From Verrucomicrobiales bacterium (GTDB lineage: Bacteria; Verrucomicrobiota; Verrucomicrobiae; Limisphaerales; UBA1100), in assembly GCA_002721895.1 (NCBI GenBank), contig PBLV01000056.1, forward strand, positions 1 to 64,000: a DNA stretch of 64,000 nucleotides. The letters run 5' to 3'. The notes below the pieces were generated by a model. That model was not told the origin of the DNA and ran no database searches. It worked only from the letters and a program-made list of their open reading frames with translations. Every line of letters starts with the position of its first letter. Position 1 is the stretch's first letter. Shown here one piece after another: positions 54,276 to 63,580 of the stretch. The position numbers and the translations under genes were made by a program.

Positions 54276-56071
54276 AAAAGATTTTAGCCATCGCATTTTT
54301 TGGTGTGCTGCTTCTATCCGTAGGCGCCGCGCCGCGCAAGGGCACTCTTATCCTGAGCAATGGGGACAAGATTGTTGGTGCCTTGGTGGGCTATGACGTG
54401 AAGGGAAATTTTTTGTGGAGGCATCCGGCGGTTAGGACGGAAATGCAGGTGGCAGGGAGTGGTGTGAGCAGGCTGCAATTGGCCGCGGTTACCCCGATCA
54501 AGGGCGCACGTCCTCATTCTGCGCGAGTGAAACTGGTTAACGGGGATGACTTCGCAGGTGAGTTGGCCGCTCTGGATGAGAAAGCCCTCACGCTAGACAC
54601 TTGGTATGCGGGGCGGCTGCGCATTCCCAGGGCTGCGATTGCTCACTTGATGCCGGGCTCGACTTCCAAGGTAGTCTTTGAGGGGCCGGATTCTCTCAAG
54701 GGATGGGGCGCGGCAGTCATGGGGGTTTATTTGGGTGACGATGGGGATTTGTTTGGCGGTGTGACGGTTGAGCGAACGGTGGACAACAGTCCGGCCCAAA
54801 AGGCGGGGTTGATGGCCGGGGACATCATCACCAGCATCAACGGCCAGCCATTTAAGGAGCGGGCTAAATTGATTCGCTTTGTGAAGGGGCATGAGCCCGG
54901 TGACAAGGTGGAGGTCGCCCTCAAGCGGGATGGGAAGGAGAAGAAATTCAATTTCGCGCTCGACAGTATTCACTGGCGAATGGAAGAGGGGGCGCTGGTT
55001 AGTCGTGGCACGGGGGGCATCATTGGTCGCGAGTTCGATTGGCCGGGGCGTGTGAATGTAGAGTTTGATCTGTCGTGGAATGCCACCCCTAGCATGGATG
55101 TCATTCTCAAGGCTGATAAGCTGTATACCATCAGCTACACCAACGCATATTCCATTCGAATCAACTCCAGTTACGTTTATCTGTACCGGTATCTCAGCGC
55201 TGGCCCGAATAATTTCCAGACCGCCAGTCTGGGTAGCGCTCAGGTGTCGCGGTTCCTGTCCGGCAAAAAGGGAGGACGGTTCTCCATTCGCATGGATGAA
55301 AAAAAGAAAACCATCGCGCTGCTCATTGACAACAAGCACGTCAAGACATGGCGCGAGCCGGCGGCTTGGGCAGGCAAGGGCCGCGCCCTCCAATTTAGTC
55401 CAACGACTCCTAACCCCATGGTGATCGGAAATATCCGCGTAACTGAATGGGATGGGCGGTTGCCCAACCAGTCGATTGATGCGGGGGGAGGCGACGGCAA
55501 AAAGGATTTTGTAAGACTGATCAATGATGATTCCATGTCAGGCGAAATCGGTCGTATCTTTGGCGGTAAATTGACGGTGAAGATGCCCTTTGCCGAGAAG
55601 CCGCTGGATGTGCCGCTCAACCGCATTGGCTTGGTGAAATTTGCCCGGGTCGAAGGGGGAGGGCCGGGAACTCTGCCTGAGATGACGCCGATTGGCAGGA
55701 TCACTGAGATAGCGGATGATCGGAAGCATCTGGGCTTGGAGGAATTTGCTCGGGGCTTGGCAGCCTTGGGGGATGAGTTGGAAATTCACCGGGAAGGCAA
55801 GCTGGTCGGGCAAATTAAAGTGATCCAGAACAAGGAGGATGCCATCGTCTCCGCGCAAATCATCGCGGAGGCAGACCCTGTTAAAAAGGGGGATTTAGTC
55901 GTGCGGCCGGGGTTGACATCGCCCAAGGAAGCGACGGCTAGCCTCACCCAGCGCGGGAAATTGAGCTTGCGACTGCACAACTGGCGGGAGGGTCAGACAT
56001 TGGTGACCCACCCCTATATCGGCCTCATCAAGCTTGTACCCGAGGCGGTGAACTCCATTCAGTTTAAGTGA
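54272..56071 (+). CDS. Secreted PDZ-domain protein of unknown function
   Basis: 599 residues. A signal peptide (KKILAIAFFGVLLLSVGAA) is followed by an SH3-like/Sm-like strand region (TLILSNGDKIVGALVGYD, and a second copy KLVNGDDFAGELAALDEKALTL), then a PDZ domain at about 150-230 (GVTVERTVDNSPAQKAGLMAGDIITSINGQPF). A concanavalin-like central part follows (VNVEFDLSWNATPSMDVILKADKLYTISYTN), then a third SH3-like copy (FVRLINDDSMSGEIGRIFGGKLTVKMPFAEKPLDVPLNRI). There is no protease domain, unlike HtrA. Its 3' end overlaps the convergent glycerate kinase by eight bases. Confidence 0.75.
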   Translation: MKKILAIAFFGVLLLSVGAAPRKGTLILSNGDKIVGALVGYDVKGNFLWRHPAVRTEMQVAGSGVSRLQLAAVTPIKGARPHSARVKLVNGDDFAGELAALDEKALTLDTWYAGRLRIPRAAIAHLMPGSTSKVVFEGPDSLKGWGAAVMGVYLGDDGDLFGGVTVERTVDNSPAQKAGLMAGDIITSINGQPFKERAKLIRFVKGHEPGDKVEVALKRDGKEKKFNFALDSIHWRMEEGALVSRGTGGIIGREFDWPGRVNVEFDLSWNATPSMDVILKADKLYTISYTNAYSIRINSSYVYLYRYLSAGPNNFQTASLGSAQVSRFLSGKKGGRFSIRMDEKKKTIALLIDNKHVKTWREPAAWAGKGRALQFSPTTPNPMVIGNIRVTEWDGRLPNQSIDAGGGDGKKDFVRLINDDSMSGEIGRIFGGKLTVKMPFAEKPLDVPLNRIGLVKFARVEGGGPGTLPEMTPIGRITEIADDRKHLGLEEFARGLAALGDELEIHREGKLVGQIKVIQNKEDAIVSAQIIAEADPVKKGDLVVRPGLTSPKEATASLTQRGKLSLRLHNWREGQTLVTHPYIGLIKLVPEAVNSIQFK

Positions 56072-57236
56072 CTTGACTTTCATGTGGGCGCCAGTTCCGG
56101 GCCGCGTCATGGGCGAGTTTTTCCAGCCAGTAGGCTGCCCTTGTCATGGCTTCAGGCACTGAAGTGAGTTCGGTTATGGCCCGGCAGGTTCCCATTCGGT
56201 TTCCAAGGGTATCATGATCGTTAATTGTCCCCGCAAGAGCGATATATGGGCGATCCTGTTCTTGGGCCAGTTTGGCCAGTTCGCCGACGCCCTTGCCCAT
56301 CATCGATTGTTTGTCCATTTGCCCTTCGCCGGTGATTACCAGATCGCTCTTTTGAATTAGCGTTTCCAGTTTTGCAGCCTTGGCAAAGATTTCAAATCCC
56401 GGCCTGATTCTCGCGCCTGCAAAACAATGCATGCCGAAACCGAGGCCACCCGCGGCACCGGCGCCGGGAATGTTCGCGGTATCCTTTCCCACTTGCATCT
56501 TCCAAACCTCGGCCAATCGAGTGAGTGCGGCCTCCGCACTTGAGATATCCTTTTTCTGCAAGCCCTTCTGGGGGCCATAAACACGCGTACACCCGTTGGG
56601 GCCGAGCAGCGGGTTTTGCACATCCACGGCAACAGTTATCGCTGGGCCGGCACCACTCGACCAGATCTCAGGACTTGGTTTTCGAATACTTTCCAAGCGG
56701 GAAAGCTCAGTCCAACAAGTGAGTTCCTGGTCTTGTTTATCCAGAAATTGCCACCCCAATTCACGCGCCATGCCAAACCCTCCATCGTTGGTGGCGCTGC
56801 CGCCAATGCCCACAATGATCTCCGTTGGCGGTTCTTGTCCGTTGATGATTTTGATCAGGGCTCGCCCAATACCCTTGGTGTCCATTTGCATCGGGCTGGG
56901 GGCAGGACCATGCTGCATCAGTGCCGCTAAGCCAATGATTTCAGCTGACTCTACAATGGCTGTGCCTTTGTCGGCATTCAGCCACCAGCTATATTTGATG
57001 GGGCTGCTTGCCGGATTAGGTGCATTCCCATCTTGTTTGTCAGCATTTAGTATGGGAGACAGCAATTTCCCAAAACCATCTCCCCCGTCACTGATGGGCT
57101 GAATGGTTAGTGAGTCAGGCGGGCGCGCCTTCTTCCAGCCACGGGAGATCGCCTCGGCTGCTTCCGCGGCCGTCAAGGTGCCCTTGAACTTGTCTGGGGA
57201 GATGAGAACGGAAAACGGCAAGGGCTGAATTATCAT
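56064..57236 (-). CDS. Glycerate kinase (type I, GlxK-like)
   Basis: 390 residues, the usual size of the GlxK/GarK family, which phosphorylates D-glycerate with ATP. Motifs: VLISPDKFKGTLTAAEAAEAISRGW at the start, ISDGGDGFGKLL, GRALIKIINGQEPPTEIIVGIGGSATNDGGFGMARELGWQF, the mid-domain AAGGLGFGMHCFAGARIRPGFEI, and SDLVITGEGQMDKQSMMGKGVGELAKLA. Whether 2- or 3-phosphoglycerate is formed cannot be told from sequence. Divergent from the glutaredoxin gene, separated by 74 bases that include a short direct repeat. Confidence 0.92.
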   Translation of the reverse strand: MIIQPLPFSVLISPDKFKGTLTAAEAAEAISRGWKKARPPDSLTIQPISDGGDGFGKLLSPILNADKQDGNAPNPASSPIKYSWWLNADKGTAIVESAEIIGLAALMQHGPAPSPMQMDTKGIGRALIKIINGQEPPTEIIVGIGGSATNDGGFGMARELGWQFLDKQDQELTCWTELSRLESIRKPSPEIWSSGAGPAITVAVDVQNPLLGPNGCTRVYGPQKGLQKKDISSAEAALTRLAEVWKMQVGKDTANIPGAGAAGGLGFGMHCFAGARIRPGFEIFAKAAKLETLIQKSDLVITGEGQMDKQSMMGKGVGELAKLAQEQDRPYIALAGTINDHDTLGNRMGTCRAITELTSVPEAMTRAAYWLEKLAHDAARNWRPHESQVT

Positions 57237-57256
57237 TTCTCAGAGATCAAATCTCA

Positions 57257-57281
57257 ATTGAAAATTGAGTATTGAAAATTG
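57257..57281. repeat. Direct repeat, two copies of an 11-bp AT-rich unit
   Basis: ATTGAAAATTG occurs at 57257-57267 and 57271-57281 in the spacer between glycerate kinase and glutaredoxin. It may belong to the promoter region; no function is claimed. Confidence 0.6.
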
Positions 57282-57310
57282 GGCATTCCTCTGCCAGATT
57301 CATCGCCCCT

Positions 57311-57649
57311 ATGGAGAAGCCAAATATTACCTGTTATCTCAAACCCATGTGCGGCTGGAGCGAAGGTGTTCGCTCGGTCCTGCGCAAGCACGGGCTGGAG
57401 TGGGAGGAAAAGGATGTGGTGAACAATCCTGAACACCGCGCGGAGATGATTGAACGCAGTGGGCAGATGTTGCAGCCATGCGTGGAGATCAATGGCAACA
57501 TGCTTGCTGACGTGAGTGGCGATGAGGTGGAGGCATGGATGTTGGCCAACGCCGTCGTGCAGCCGTCAGAGGCCGAGGCGGATGCGCCAACCAACCAACC
57601 CTGTGCGGATGAGATGCCGCAGGAACAGGCGATTCAGTTTAAAAATTAA
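57311..57649 (+). CDS. Monothiol-type glutaredoxin
   Basis: 112 residues. Thioredoxin-fold start NITCYLKPMCGWSEGVRSVLRKHGLEWEEKDVV with active-site CGWS (Cys-x-x-Ser), the cis-proline region QPCVEINGNMLADVSGDEVEAWM, and an acidic 30-residue tail. The Ser instead of the second Cys makes it monothiol, so electron transfer or iron-sulfur carrier roles are both possible. The ATG at 57311 is chosen because it begins the fold; a longer frame upstream is AT-rich spacer. A strong terminator follows 14 nt after the stop. Confidence 0.88.
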   Translation: MEKPNITCYLKPMCGWSEGVRSVLRKHGLEWEEKDVVNNPEHRAEMIERSGQMLQPCVEINGNMLADVSGDEVEAWMLANAVVQPSEAEADAPTNQPCADEMPQEQAIQFKN

Positions 57650-57663
57650 TCCTCCGATCTCTG

Positions 57664-57700
57664 AAACGGGCCGCACTTAATGGGCGGCCCGTTTGTTTTT
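57664..57700 (+). terminator. Rho-independent terminator after glutaredoxin
   Basis: A perfect 11-bp stem (AAACGGGCCGC at 57664-57674 with its complement at 57684-57694) and a 9-base loop are followed by GTTTTTG. It overlaps the space before panC, whose start lies 4 bases further on. Confidence 0.88.
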
Positions 57701-57704
57701 GCCC

Positions 57705-58535
57705 GTGAAAACCCTCACTTCCCGTCGTTCGATGCAGGGACAGGCCCTCGCGTGGCGGCGCGCGGGCACACGGGTGGCGCTTGTGCCGACGATGGGGGCA
57801 TTGCACGCGGGGCACGTGGCGCTCATTCGCCGGGCTCGAAAGTTGGCGGGAGATGGCGCGGTGGTGGTGAGCATCTATGTGAACCCGGCGCAGTTTAATG
57901 ATGCCGGCGATCTACGCCGGTACCCCCGTCCACTGGCGGCAGACAAGCGGTTGTGCCAGGCGGAGGGAGTGGATGTGGTTTTCAATCCAAGAACGCTTTA
58001 TGCGGGCGATGCAAGCGTGATGGTGGAGGAAACGGCGGTGTCTCGCGGCATGGAGGGCACGGCACGGCCGGGACATTTCCGTGGGGTGGCGACGGTGGTT
58101 GTTAAATTGTTTAATCTTGCGTTGCCGGATGTGGCTGTATTTGGCGAAAAGGATTTCCAGCAATCGGCGCTCATTCAGCGGGTAGTGCGTGATTTGAATC
58201 TGCCGGTGCGTGTCGTGGTGGCTTCGACGGTGCGTGAGCCGGATGGACTGGCCTGCAGTTCGCGCAATGAATTACTGAATTTCAACGAACGCAAGAGGGC
58301 GGATGTGTTGTGGCAGGCGATCCGCTTGGCGCGCAGGTCAGTGCGTGATGGGGACTTGCGCGGACTTCGACATCGGCTTAGAAGATTGATCGAGAAGCAG
58401 CCCAACACCCGCGTTGATTATATGGAGTTTTTTGATGAACATACACTGCGACCTGTGTTGCCAGGAAAAGGGGTACGCCTGGCACTCGCGGTATATGTGG
58501 GTAAGACACGGTTGATTGACAATGGACGATTGTAG
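57705..58535 (+). CDS. panC: Pantothenate synthetase
   Basis: 276 residues. ATP/substrate motifs: [21 protein letters not shown] (HIGH-type), [19 protein letters not shown], and [15 protein letters not shown] near the C-terminal third; [10 protein letters not shown] and [24 protein letters not shown] fill the middle. It joins pantoate and beta-alanine to make pantothenate for CoA. The most family-like start is GTG at 57705 (KTLTS... N-terminus); an ATG 27 bases later would cut the first strand. The start sits 4 bases after a terminator hairpin, leaving no room for a normal ribosome-binding site on transcripts that read through it. Confidence 0.93.
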   Translation: MKTLTSRRSMQGQALAWRRAGTRVALVPTMGALHAGHVALIRRARKLAGDGAVVVSIYVNPAQFNDAGDLRRYPRPLAADKRLCQAEGVDVVFNPRTLYAGDASVMVEETAVSRGMEGTARPGHFRGVATVVVKLFNLALPDVAVFGEKDFQQSALIQRVVRDLNLPVRVVVASTVREPDGLACSSRNELLNFNERKRADVLWQAIRLARRSVRDGDLRGLRHRLRRLIEKQPNTRVDYMEFFDEHTLRPVLPGKGVRLALAVYVGKTRLIDNGRL

Positions 58536-58561
58536 GCGGGGCTGTAAAATTTACAGCACAC

Positions 58562-60184
58562 ATGAAACAGTATGATTCCATCGTGATTGGCAGCGGGATT
58601 GCGGGGCTGACCTTTGCCTTGAAGGTCGCGACGCATGGGCGTGTGGCGTTGATCACCAAGCGCAATCTTGCGGAAGCCAACACGCAATATGCACAGGGCG
58701 GCATCGCGGCTGTGACCAAGCCAACGGATTCGTTTGACCTGCACGTGGCGGATACACTGCGCGCGGGTGCCGGGCTGTGCCGGGAGGATGTGGCGCGGAC
58801 AATTGTTGAGGAAGGGCCGGCACGGGTGCAGGAGCTGATTGACTCGGGCATGGAGTTTACGCGGGGCGATTCCATCTCGGCGGATGGCGAGCGATTTTAC
58901 TCATTGGGCAAGGAGGGCGGCCATTCGAAACGGCGCGTGCTGCACGCCAAAGACGCTACGGGGCGGGAGGTAATGCGGGCGTTGCTGGCGGCGATTGAGC
59001 GGGTTCCAAACATCGACGTATTTGAGGATCACCTAGCGATCGATCTGGTTGCCACGCACAAGCTGGGGCTCGACGGGGAGAATCGCTGCGTGGGGGCCTA
59101 TGTCTTAAATCGGGACACAGGCAGGGTGGAAACATTTGCGGCACCGGCGACGGTGCTGGCCACGGGCGGGTGTGGAAAGGTTTACCTTTACACGACGAAC
59201 CCTGACGTGGCGACGGGTGACGGCTTGGCAATGGCTTATCGCGCAGGGGTGCCGGTTTCGAACATGGAATTCGTCCAGTTCCATCCCACCTGCTTGTATC
59301 ATCCCAAGGCTAAATCGTTCTTGGTCAGTGAGGCCCTGCGTGGAGAAGGGGCAGTGTTGCGCGATCTGGACGGGAACAGCTTTATGGAATCGGTGCACCC
59401 GATGGCTTCGCTGGCGCCGCGGGACGTCGTGGCGCGCGCCATTGACAGCGTGATGAAGCGCAGTGGAGCAGACCATGTGGTGCTGGATATTACACACAAG
59501 CCGGCGCGGTTTATCATCGACCGCTTCCCAATGATTTATTCGACGTGTCAAGACTTCGGCATCGATATCACCAAGGAGCCAATTCCTGTTGTGCCTGCCG
59601 CGCATTACCAGTGTGGCGGGGTGGTGGCGGACGTGGATGGCCGGACGGCCTTGGCGGGACTGTTCGCCGTGGGTGAAGTTGCAAGCACTGGATTGCACGG
59701 CGCCAATCGGCTGGCGAGCAACTCGCTATTGGAGGGGTTGGTTTGCGCGCATCGGGCGGCAGGAGCAGCGATTGAAATGGTGACTGATCTGGGCGATGTG
59801 CGGATTCCGGCTTGGCAGTCAGGCGCCGCGACGGACCCGGACGAACTGGTGGTGGTGTCGCACAATTGGGATGAGATTCGTCGGTGCATGTGGGATTATG
59901 TGGGGATTGTACGCACGAACAAACGGCTGTTGCGCGCGCGCAAGCGCATCGAGAATTTGCGTGAAGAGATTCGGCAGTATTACTGGGATTTCAAGGTGAC
60001 AGCGGACCTGTTGGAACTACGCAACATTGCGCTGGTGGCGGAGTTAATCATCAACAGCGCCCTGCAGCGCCCCGAGAGTCGTGGTTTGCACTACAATCTC
60101 GACTGCCCCGGCCACGATGAGACTTGGATGCAGCGTGACACCATTCTTCAGCGAGAGTTGGCACGGCCGGTGTCTGCCGGATAG
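58562..60184 (+). CDS. nadB: L-aspartate oxidase
   Basis: 540 residues, standard length. FAD-binding GxGxxG motif [15 protein letters not shown], the second motif [34 protein letters not shown], the flavin-contacting [43 protein letters not shown], and the catalytic [17 protein letters not shown] plus [15 protein letters not shown]. The C-terminal helical domain ends with [13 protein letters not shown]. It oxidises L-aspartate to iminoaspartate, the first step of de novo NAD synthesis. nadA and nadC are not adjacent here. Confidence 0.96.
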   Translation: MKQYDSIVIGSGIAGLTFALKVATHGRVALITKRNLAEANTQYAQGGIAAVTKPTDSFDLHVADTLRAGAGLCREDVARTIVEEGPARVQELIDSGMEFTRGDSISADGERFYSLGKEGGHSKRRVLHAKDATGREVMRALLAAIERVPNIDVFEDHLAIDLVATHKLGLDGENRCVGAYVLNRDTGRVETFAAPATVLATGGCGKVYLYTTNPDVATGDGLAMAYRAGVPVSNMEFVQFHPTCLYHPKAKSFLVSEALRGEGAVLRDLDGNSFMESVHPMASLAPRDVVARAIDSVMKRSGADHVVLDITHKPARFIIDRFPMIYSTCQDFGIDITKEPIPVVPAAHYQCGGVVADVDGRTALAGLFAVGEVASTGLHGANRLASNSLLEGLVCAHRAAGAAIEMVTDLGDVRIPAWQSGAATDPDELVVVSHNWDEIRRCMWDYVGIVRTNKRLLRARKRIENLREEIRQYYWDFKVTADLLELRNIALVAELIINSALQRPESRGLHYNLDCPGHDETWMQRDTILQRELARPVSAG

Positions 60185-60279
60185 GTTCCCGATTTTCAGC
60201 CAGGCCCATCACCTTTATTGTGCTCTTCAACACCGGTGGCGGCAGCGGAATTTTTGCCACCGCGCACCGGACGCGTTGA

Positions 60280-60468
60280 CACAAGCTGGCCGTTTATCAT
60301 GGCAAGGGCGTCGGCGAGCTTTTCGACCTCAAGGCAGATCCGTGGGAGCACGAAAATTTATGGCACGACTCCGCCCATGCCGTCATCAAGAGCCGACTTT
60401 TAGACGAGAGTTTCGAAGCTCATGTCCTGCTGACCACCGACAAGGAATCCCCCGGATTGCGTCGATGA
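60280..60468 (+). pseudogene. Sulfatase remnant (C-terminal fragment)
   Basis: A 63-codon open stretch encodes KLAVYHGKGVGELFDLKADPWEHENLWHDSA and a helix ending in a TGA at 60466. This matches the C-terminal end of arylsulfatase-type proteins (KLVVYHG...GELYDLEADPGEFNNLW pattern), but there is no start, signal or catalytic core. In the bases before it (60260-60280) a phrase reading RTGR in another frame is consistent with a frameshift just upstream. The sequence from 60185 to 60280 has no other recognisable coding content. It looks like the decayed 3' end of a sulfatase gene whose 5' part has been lost. Family assignment is by motif. Confidence 0.7.
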
Positions 60469-60521
60469 AAGTCAGGAAACGCTTGAAACCTGCTGCCTGC
60501 GCGTTACTCTGACCGGCCCGT

Positions 60522-60598
60522 GCGCGCTTAGCTCAGCTGGCTAGAGCACATCGTTCACACCGATGGGGTCGGAGGTTCAAGTCCTCCAGTGCGCACCA
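60522..60598 (+). tRNA. tRNA-Val (anticodon CAC)
   Basis: Acceptor stem GCGCGCT pairs with AGTGCGC, followed by discriminator A and encoded CCA. The D-stem/loop is GCTCAGCTGGCTAGAGC, the anticodon arm is CATCG-TTCACAC-CGATG giving anticodon CAC, the variable region is GGGTC, and the T-arm is GGAGG-TTCAAGT-CCTCC. All arms are complete. It decodes the GUG codon. It lies directly after the sulfatase remnant. Confidence 0.96.
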
Positions 60599-60622
60599 TT
60601 TATTCCTCTGGCGAATTGTTAG

Positions 60623-62164
60623 CTATTCCAGCCGCCCTCCAAGTCGCAGAGTGCGGCGATTGAGGGGGGTCAAGGACATGCCTCTCCGCCTGTGAATTGA
60701 CTCGTTGGGGCTGGAGTTGGTTGTGGATTGATAGATAACCGGGGCATTTCTTTTCGGCGGAGGATTCCAAATGGGGGTGGGGATGAGTGCTCCAAATCGT
60801 TGGCCAAGTTTTTTGCGTGCTTCCCGTGGGAGCGGGTATTTGAGATTTACGGAGAAAAAGTTATGGAGGTTTGAGTTCGACGCAATGGAACTGGCAATGA
60901 CGAAGTTGGAGAGAGCGTCTTGCAGGTTGATTGCCGGTGGCAATTCATTCGCGGCCCGGAAAAATTTTTGATGGAATTCGGGGCCGTACTTTTCGCCGAG
61001 ATGAAGCCACAGGCCGCCAATGATTTTTTCACCTTTCTCCCCGCCGTTTTTGATGTGTGCAAAATCAGGATCTTTTTGATACTGGTTGAAGGCGTCACGG
61101 TATTCCTGTACCCAGTCGACTAACTCATTGCCGGGTTGGGTGGTTGATCCAGCTGCAACTCCGGCAAGGTAGCCGTAAACGGTGGCGAAAGCGGTGGCCA
61201 AGTGGTAGCGGGGTGTGTCGGGGCTTTGTAGAATGTGGCCATAAAACCAGAAGTTGCGGCCCATTTCATATTCGAACACGCCACGTGTTTCCTTTCGTTG
61301 CAAGTGGTTCCGGTACGTTTCCAGCCAGATTCCCCGGCCTACCTCAATGCCCGCATAGCCGACCAATCCGCAGCCAGCACCGCATGTGGCCTCCACTGCT
61401 GCCAGCGTTGGCAAGACGGTGATTCGATTTTGTCCGTTGATGGAGATTCTGTTTCCGCTGAACGGTTCTCCACGCCCGGTAAGATCGCGGTAGTATGCCC
61501 AGCTTTTATCCAATTTACCGACGATTCGTCTTATTTCCGTGGGACTTGTATTTGAGGTGAGGGGGATAAGCAGTAGAATATTTTTTCCACGATAAGCTGA
61601 CAGTGCCTCCTTGGCTCCATCAAATCGAGTGTATGAAACCGTTTGTCCCTGCAAGGTAATGCGGGGCCTTTGTGATGAGGATATCTGGCTCAAGGTAAGC
61701 TGGCCTCCATCTGAATTCCAGTGGCTCAATCCTTGGTTTAGGGTGCCATTTCGAACAACATCTTCACCCGACGAGGAATCGACTAATGAGATCTGCGTCA
61801 CTTCGAATTCATTCCAATTCCAGGTCGCCATTACCAGAGAATATGAGCCGCTTTCCTTGGGGTGTACGTTGCTGGTGCACAAAGTCCAGCCATCTTGTTC
61901 AAGGTATTTCGGGCGGCTAACCATAACTGGTTTTGGGCCGCGGAATTCCGGCACATGATCGGTATGGTCAGACCGATAGGCTCCCCAGATCCGGCACTTG
62001 AACTGGTAGGATCGGCCGGCTTGAAGCTGGATTTTTTCCTGAACAATACGGCCATATCCAGAATTTTTAGTGAGTCTCAGCACGGGAACTGAGTTCGTGC
62101 CATTTGCCGCTAGCGGAAAAACCAGCGTTAGCCCAACAAGACCGGTGTTTAGGTGAAATTTCAT
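60623..62164 (-). CDS. Secreted protein with N-terminal carbohydrate-binding-like region and altered metallopeptidase-like core
   Basis: 513 residues. A signal peptide (NTGLVGLTLVFPLAANG) is followed by an N-terminal beta region of about 110 residues (QAGRSYQFKCRIWGAYRS, GSYSLVMATWNWNEFEVTQISLVDSS) like the jellyroll modules of surface enzymes. A mixed core includes TRGVFEYEMGRNFWFYGH. That phrase resembles the motif seen around the metal site of M60-type or related gluzincins, but no HExxH is present. Catalytic activity is therefore doubtful. The C-terminus (after about 440) is basic and proline-rich. It is divergent from the PQQ-type propeller gene across 153 nt. Confidence 0.65.
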   Translation of the reverse strand: MKFHLNTGLVGLTLVFPLAANGTNSVPVLRLTKNSGYGRIVQEKIQLQAGRSYQFKCRIWGAYRSDHTDHVPEFRGPKPVMVSRPKYLEQDGWTLCTSNVHPKESGSYSLVMATWNWNEFEVTQISLVDSSSGEDVVRNGTLNQGLSHWNSDGGQLTLSQISSSQRPRITLQGQTVSYTRFDGAKEALSAYRGKNILLLIPLTSNTSPTEIRRIVGKLDKSWAYYRDLTGRGEPFSGNRISINGQNRITVLPTLAAVEATCGAGCGLVGYAGIEVGRGIWLETYRNHLQRKETRGVFEYEMGRNFWFYGHILQSPDTPRYHLATAFATVYGYLAGVAAGSTTQPGNELVDWVQEYRDAFNQYQKDPDFAHIKNGGEKGEKIIGGLWLHLGEKYGPEFHQKFFRAANELPPAINLQDALSNFVIASSIASNSNLHNFFSVNLKYPLPREARKKLGQRFGALIPTPIWNPPPKRNAPVIYQSTTNSSPNESIHRRRGMSLTPLNRRTLRLGGRLE

Positions 62165-62317
62165 TCGGTCAATTTTTCGGTTACATCGCTGTTCACGGGG
62201 ATTTTCTTACAACTGAAATTGAAAATCTTATGTCCGTTCATCGGTAAGCGAATGGAATTTTGGCCAAGCTGTTGCATTTCCGCTTGAGAGACAGGGGCTG
62301 TTGTCTATCGTTTGCCA

Positions 62318-63577
62318 ATGCGATCATTTGCAGTTTTCTTTGCGCTCCAATTCACGTTGTTGGGGGAAAATTGGCCGGGTTGGCGTGGGCCGAGGGGAGA
62401 TGGAACGAGCTTGAGCAAAGAAGTTCCGTTGAAATGGAATTCCAAGGAGGACGTGGCTTGGAAAGCGGCCTTGCCCGGGCGCGGCCTTTCATCGCCCATC
62501 GTTTGGGAAGACCGAATATTTCTCACGAGTTGCCTTCTGGAACGTGAGGAGAGGGTCTTGTTGTGTTTGGATCGCAAGACGGGGCGCGAGTTGTGGCGGC
62601 GGGTGGTTGTGAAGTCGAGACTGGAAACCGTTCACCGATTGAATAGCCGCGCATCAGGTACACCGGCGGTGGATGGAGAGGGGGTTTACACGGCATTCCT
62701 GAAGGCGTCGGGGAAGGAGGTGCCTGCACCCAATGTGAGTACGCCTCGCTTGATTACGCCGGGCAAAATTGTGGTTGCGGCGCATGACTTGAAGGGGGGC
62801 GAAAAGTGGAAGGTTGAGATTGGGGATTTCATCAGCGCTCATGGGTTCAATTCCTGTCCGGTGATTTTTGATGGTTCGGTGATTATTAATGGTGATCACG
62901 ATGGAAAATCCTATCTCGTAGTGCTGGACAAGCGCACGGGGCGGGAGCGCTGGAGAGTAGCGCGAGAGCATGGGATTCGGAGTTATGGAACGCCGATCAT
63001 CCGAAAGGTAGGGGGGCGGACGCAGATGGTGTTGGCCGGCAGCAAGACCGTGACCAGTTATGATCCGGCAACGGGCAAGAAGCTGTGGACAGTGGATGGG
63101 CCAACGGAGCAGTTTGTTGCCTCGATGGTGTTTGATGGGGAACGATTTTTTGTGACAGGCGGGTTTCCGGAAAGGCACATCATGGCAATTCGGCCTGATG
63201 GTCGCGGTAACGTGACGGAAACTCACGTCTCTTGGCGCGCTCGGCGGGGGGCTTCGTACGTGCCGTCTCCGATTGTTGTGGGGAAGTATTTTCTGGTGGT
63301 TTCGGACAGCGGAATTGCCAGTTGTTTTGATGCGGCATCAGGTGAGCGGCTTTGGATGGAGCGCCTTGGCGGAGGGCATAGCGCATCACCTGTATCTGCT
63401 GGAGGGATGGTTTATTTTGTCTCGGACAAGGGGGTGACCACGGTGCTGAAACCGGGGCGTGAATTCAAGGTCGTGGCTCGCAATGAGATCGGTGAACTGG
63501 TGTCCTCCAGCCCGGCGATTAGCCAAGGACAAATTTTCATTCGGGGCGGGAAGCACTTGTTCTGCATTGGGCGCTGA
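62318..63577 (+). CDS. Secreted PQQ-type beta-propeller protein
   Basis: 419 residues. A short signal (MRSFAVFFALQFTLLG) is followed by NWPGWRGPRGDGTSL, the typical opening phrase of this planctomycete/verrucomicrobial propeller group. Repeated blades follow with LLCLDRKTGRELWRRVV, VVLDKRTGRERWRVA, TSYDPATGKKLWTVDG and SCFDAASGERLWMER, each ending in the aromatic strand. No methyltransferase or LamG extension is present, unlike the paralogue at 20580-23525. Cofactor binding is not shown. The ATG at 62318 is chosen over a TTG two codons upstream. Confidence 0.88.
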   Translation: MRSFAVFFALQFTLLGENWPGWRGPRGDGTSLSKEVPLKWNSKEDVAWKAALPGRGLSSPIVWEDRIFLTSCLLEREERVLLCLDRKTGRELWRRVVVKSRLETVHRLNSRASGTPAVDGEGVYTAFLKASGKEVPAPNVSTPRLITPGKIVVAAHDLKGGEKWKVEIGDFISAHGFNSCPVIFDGSVIINGDHDGKSYLVVLDKRTGRERWRVAREHGIRSYGTPIIRKVGGRTQMVLAGSKTVTSYDPATGKKLWTVDGPTEQFVASMVFDGERFFVTGGFPERHIMAIRPDGRGNVTETHVSWRARRGASYVPSPIVVGKYFLVVSDSGIASCFDAASGERLWMERLGGGHSASPVSAGGMVYFVSDKGVTTVLKPGREFKVVARNEIGELVSSSPAISQGQIFIRGGKHLFCIGR

Positions 63578-63580
63578 GGC

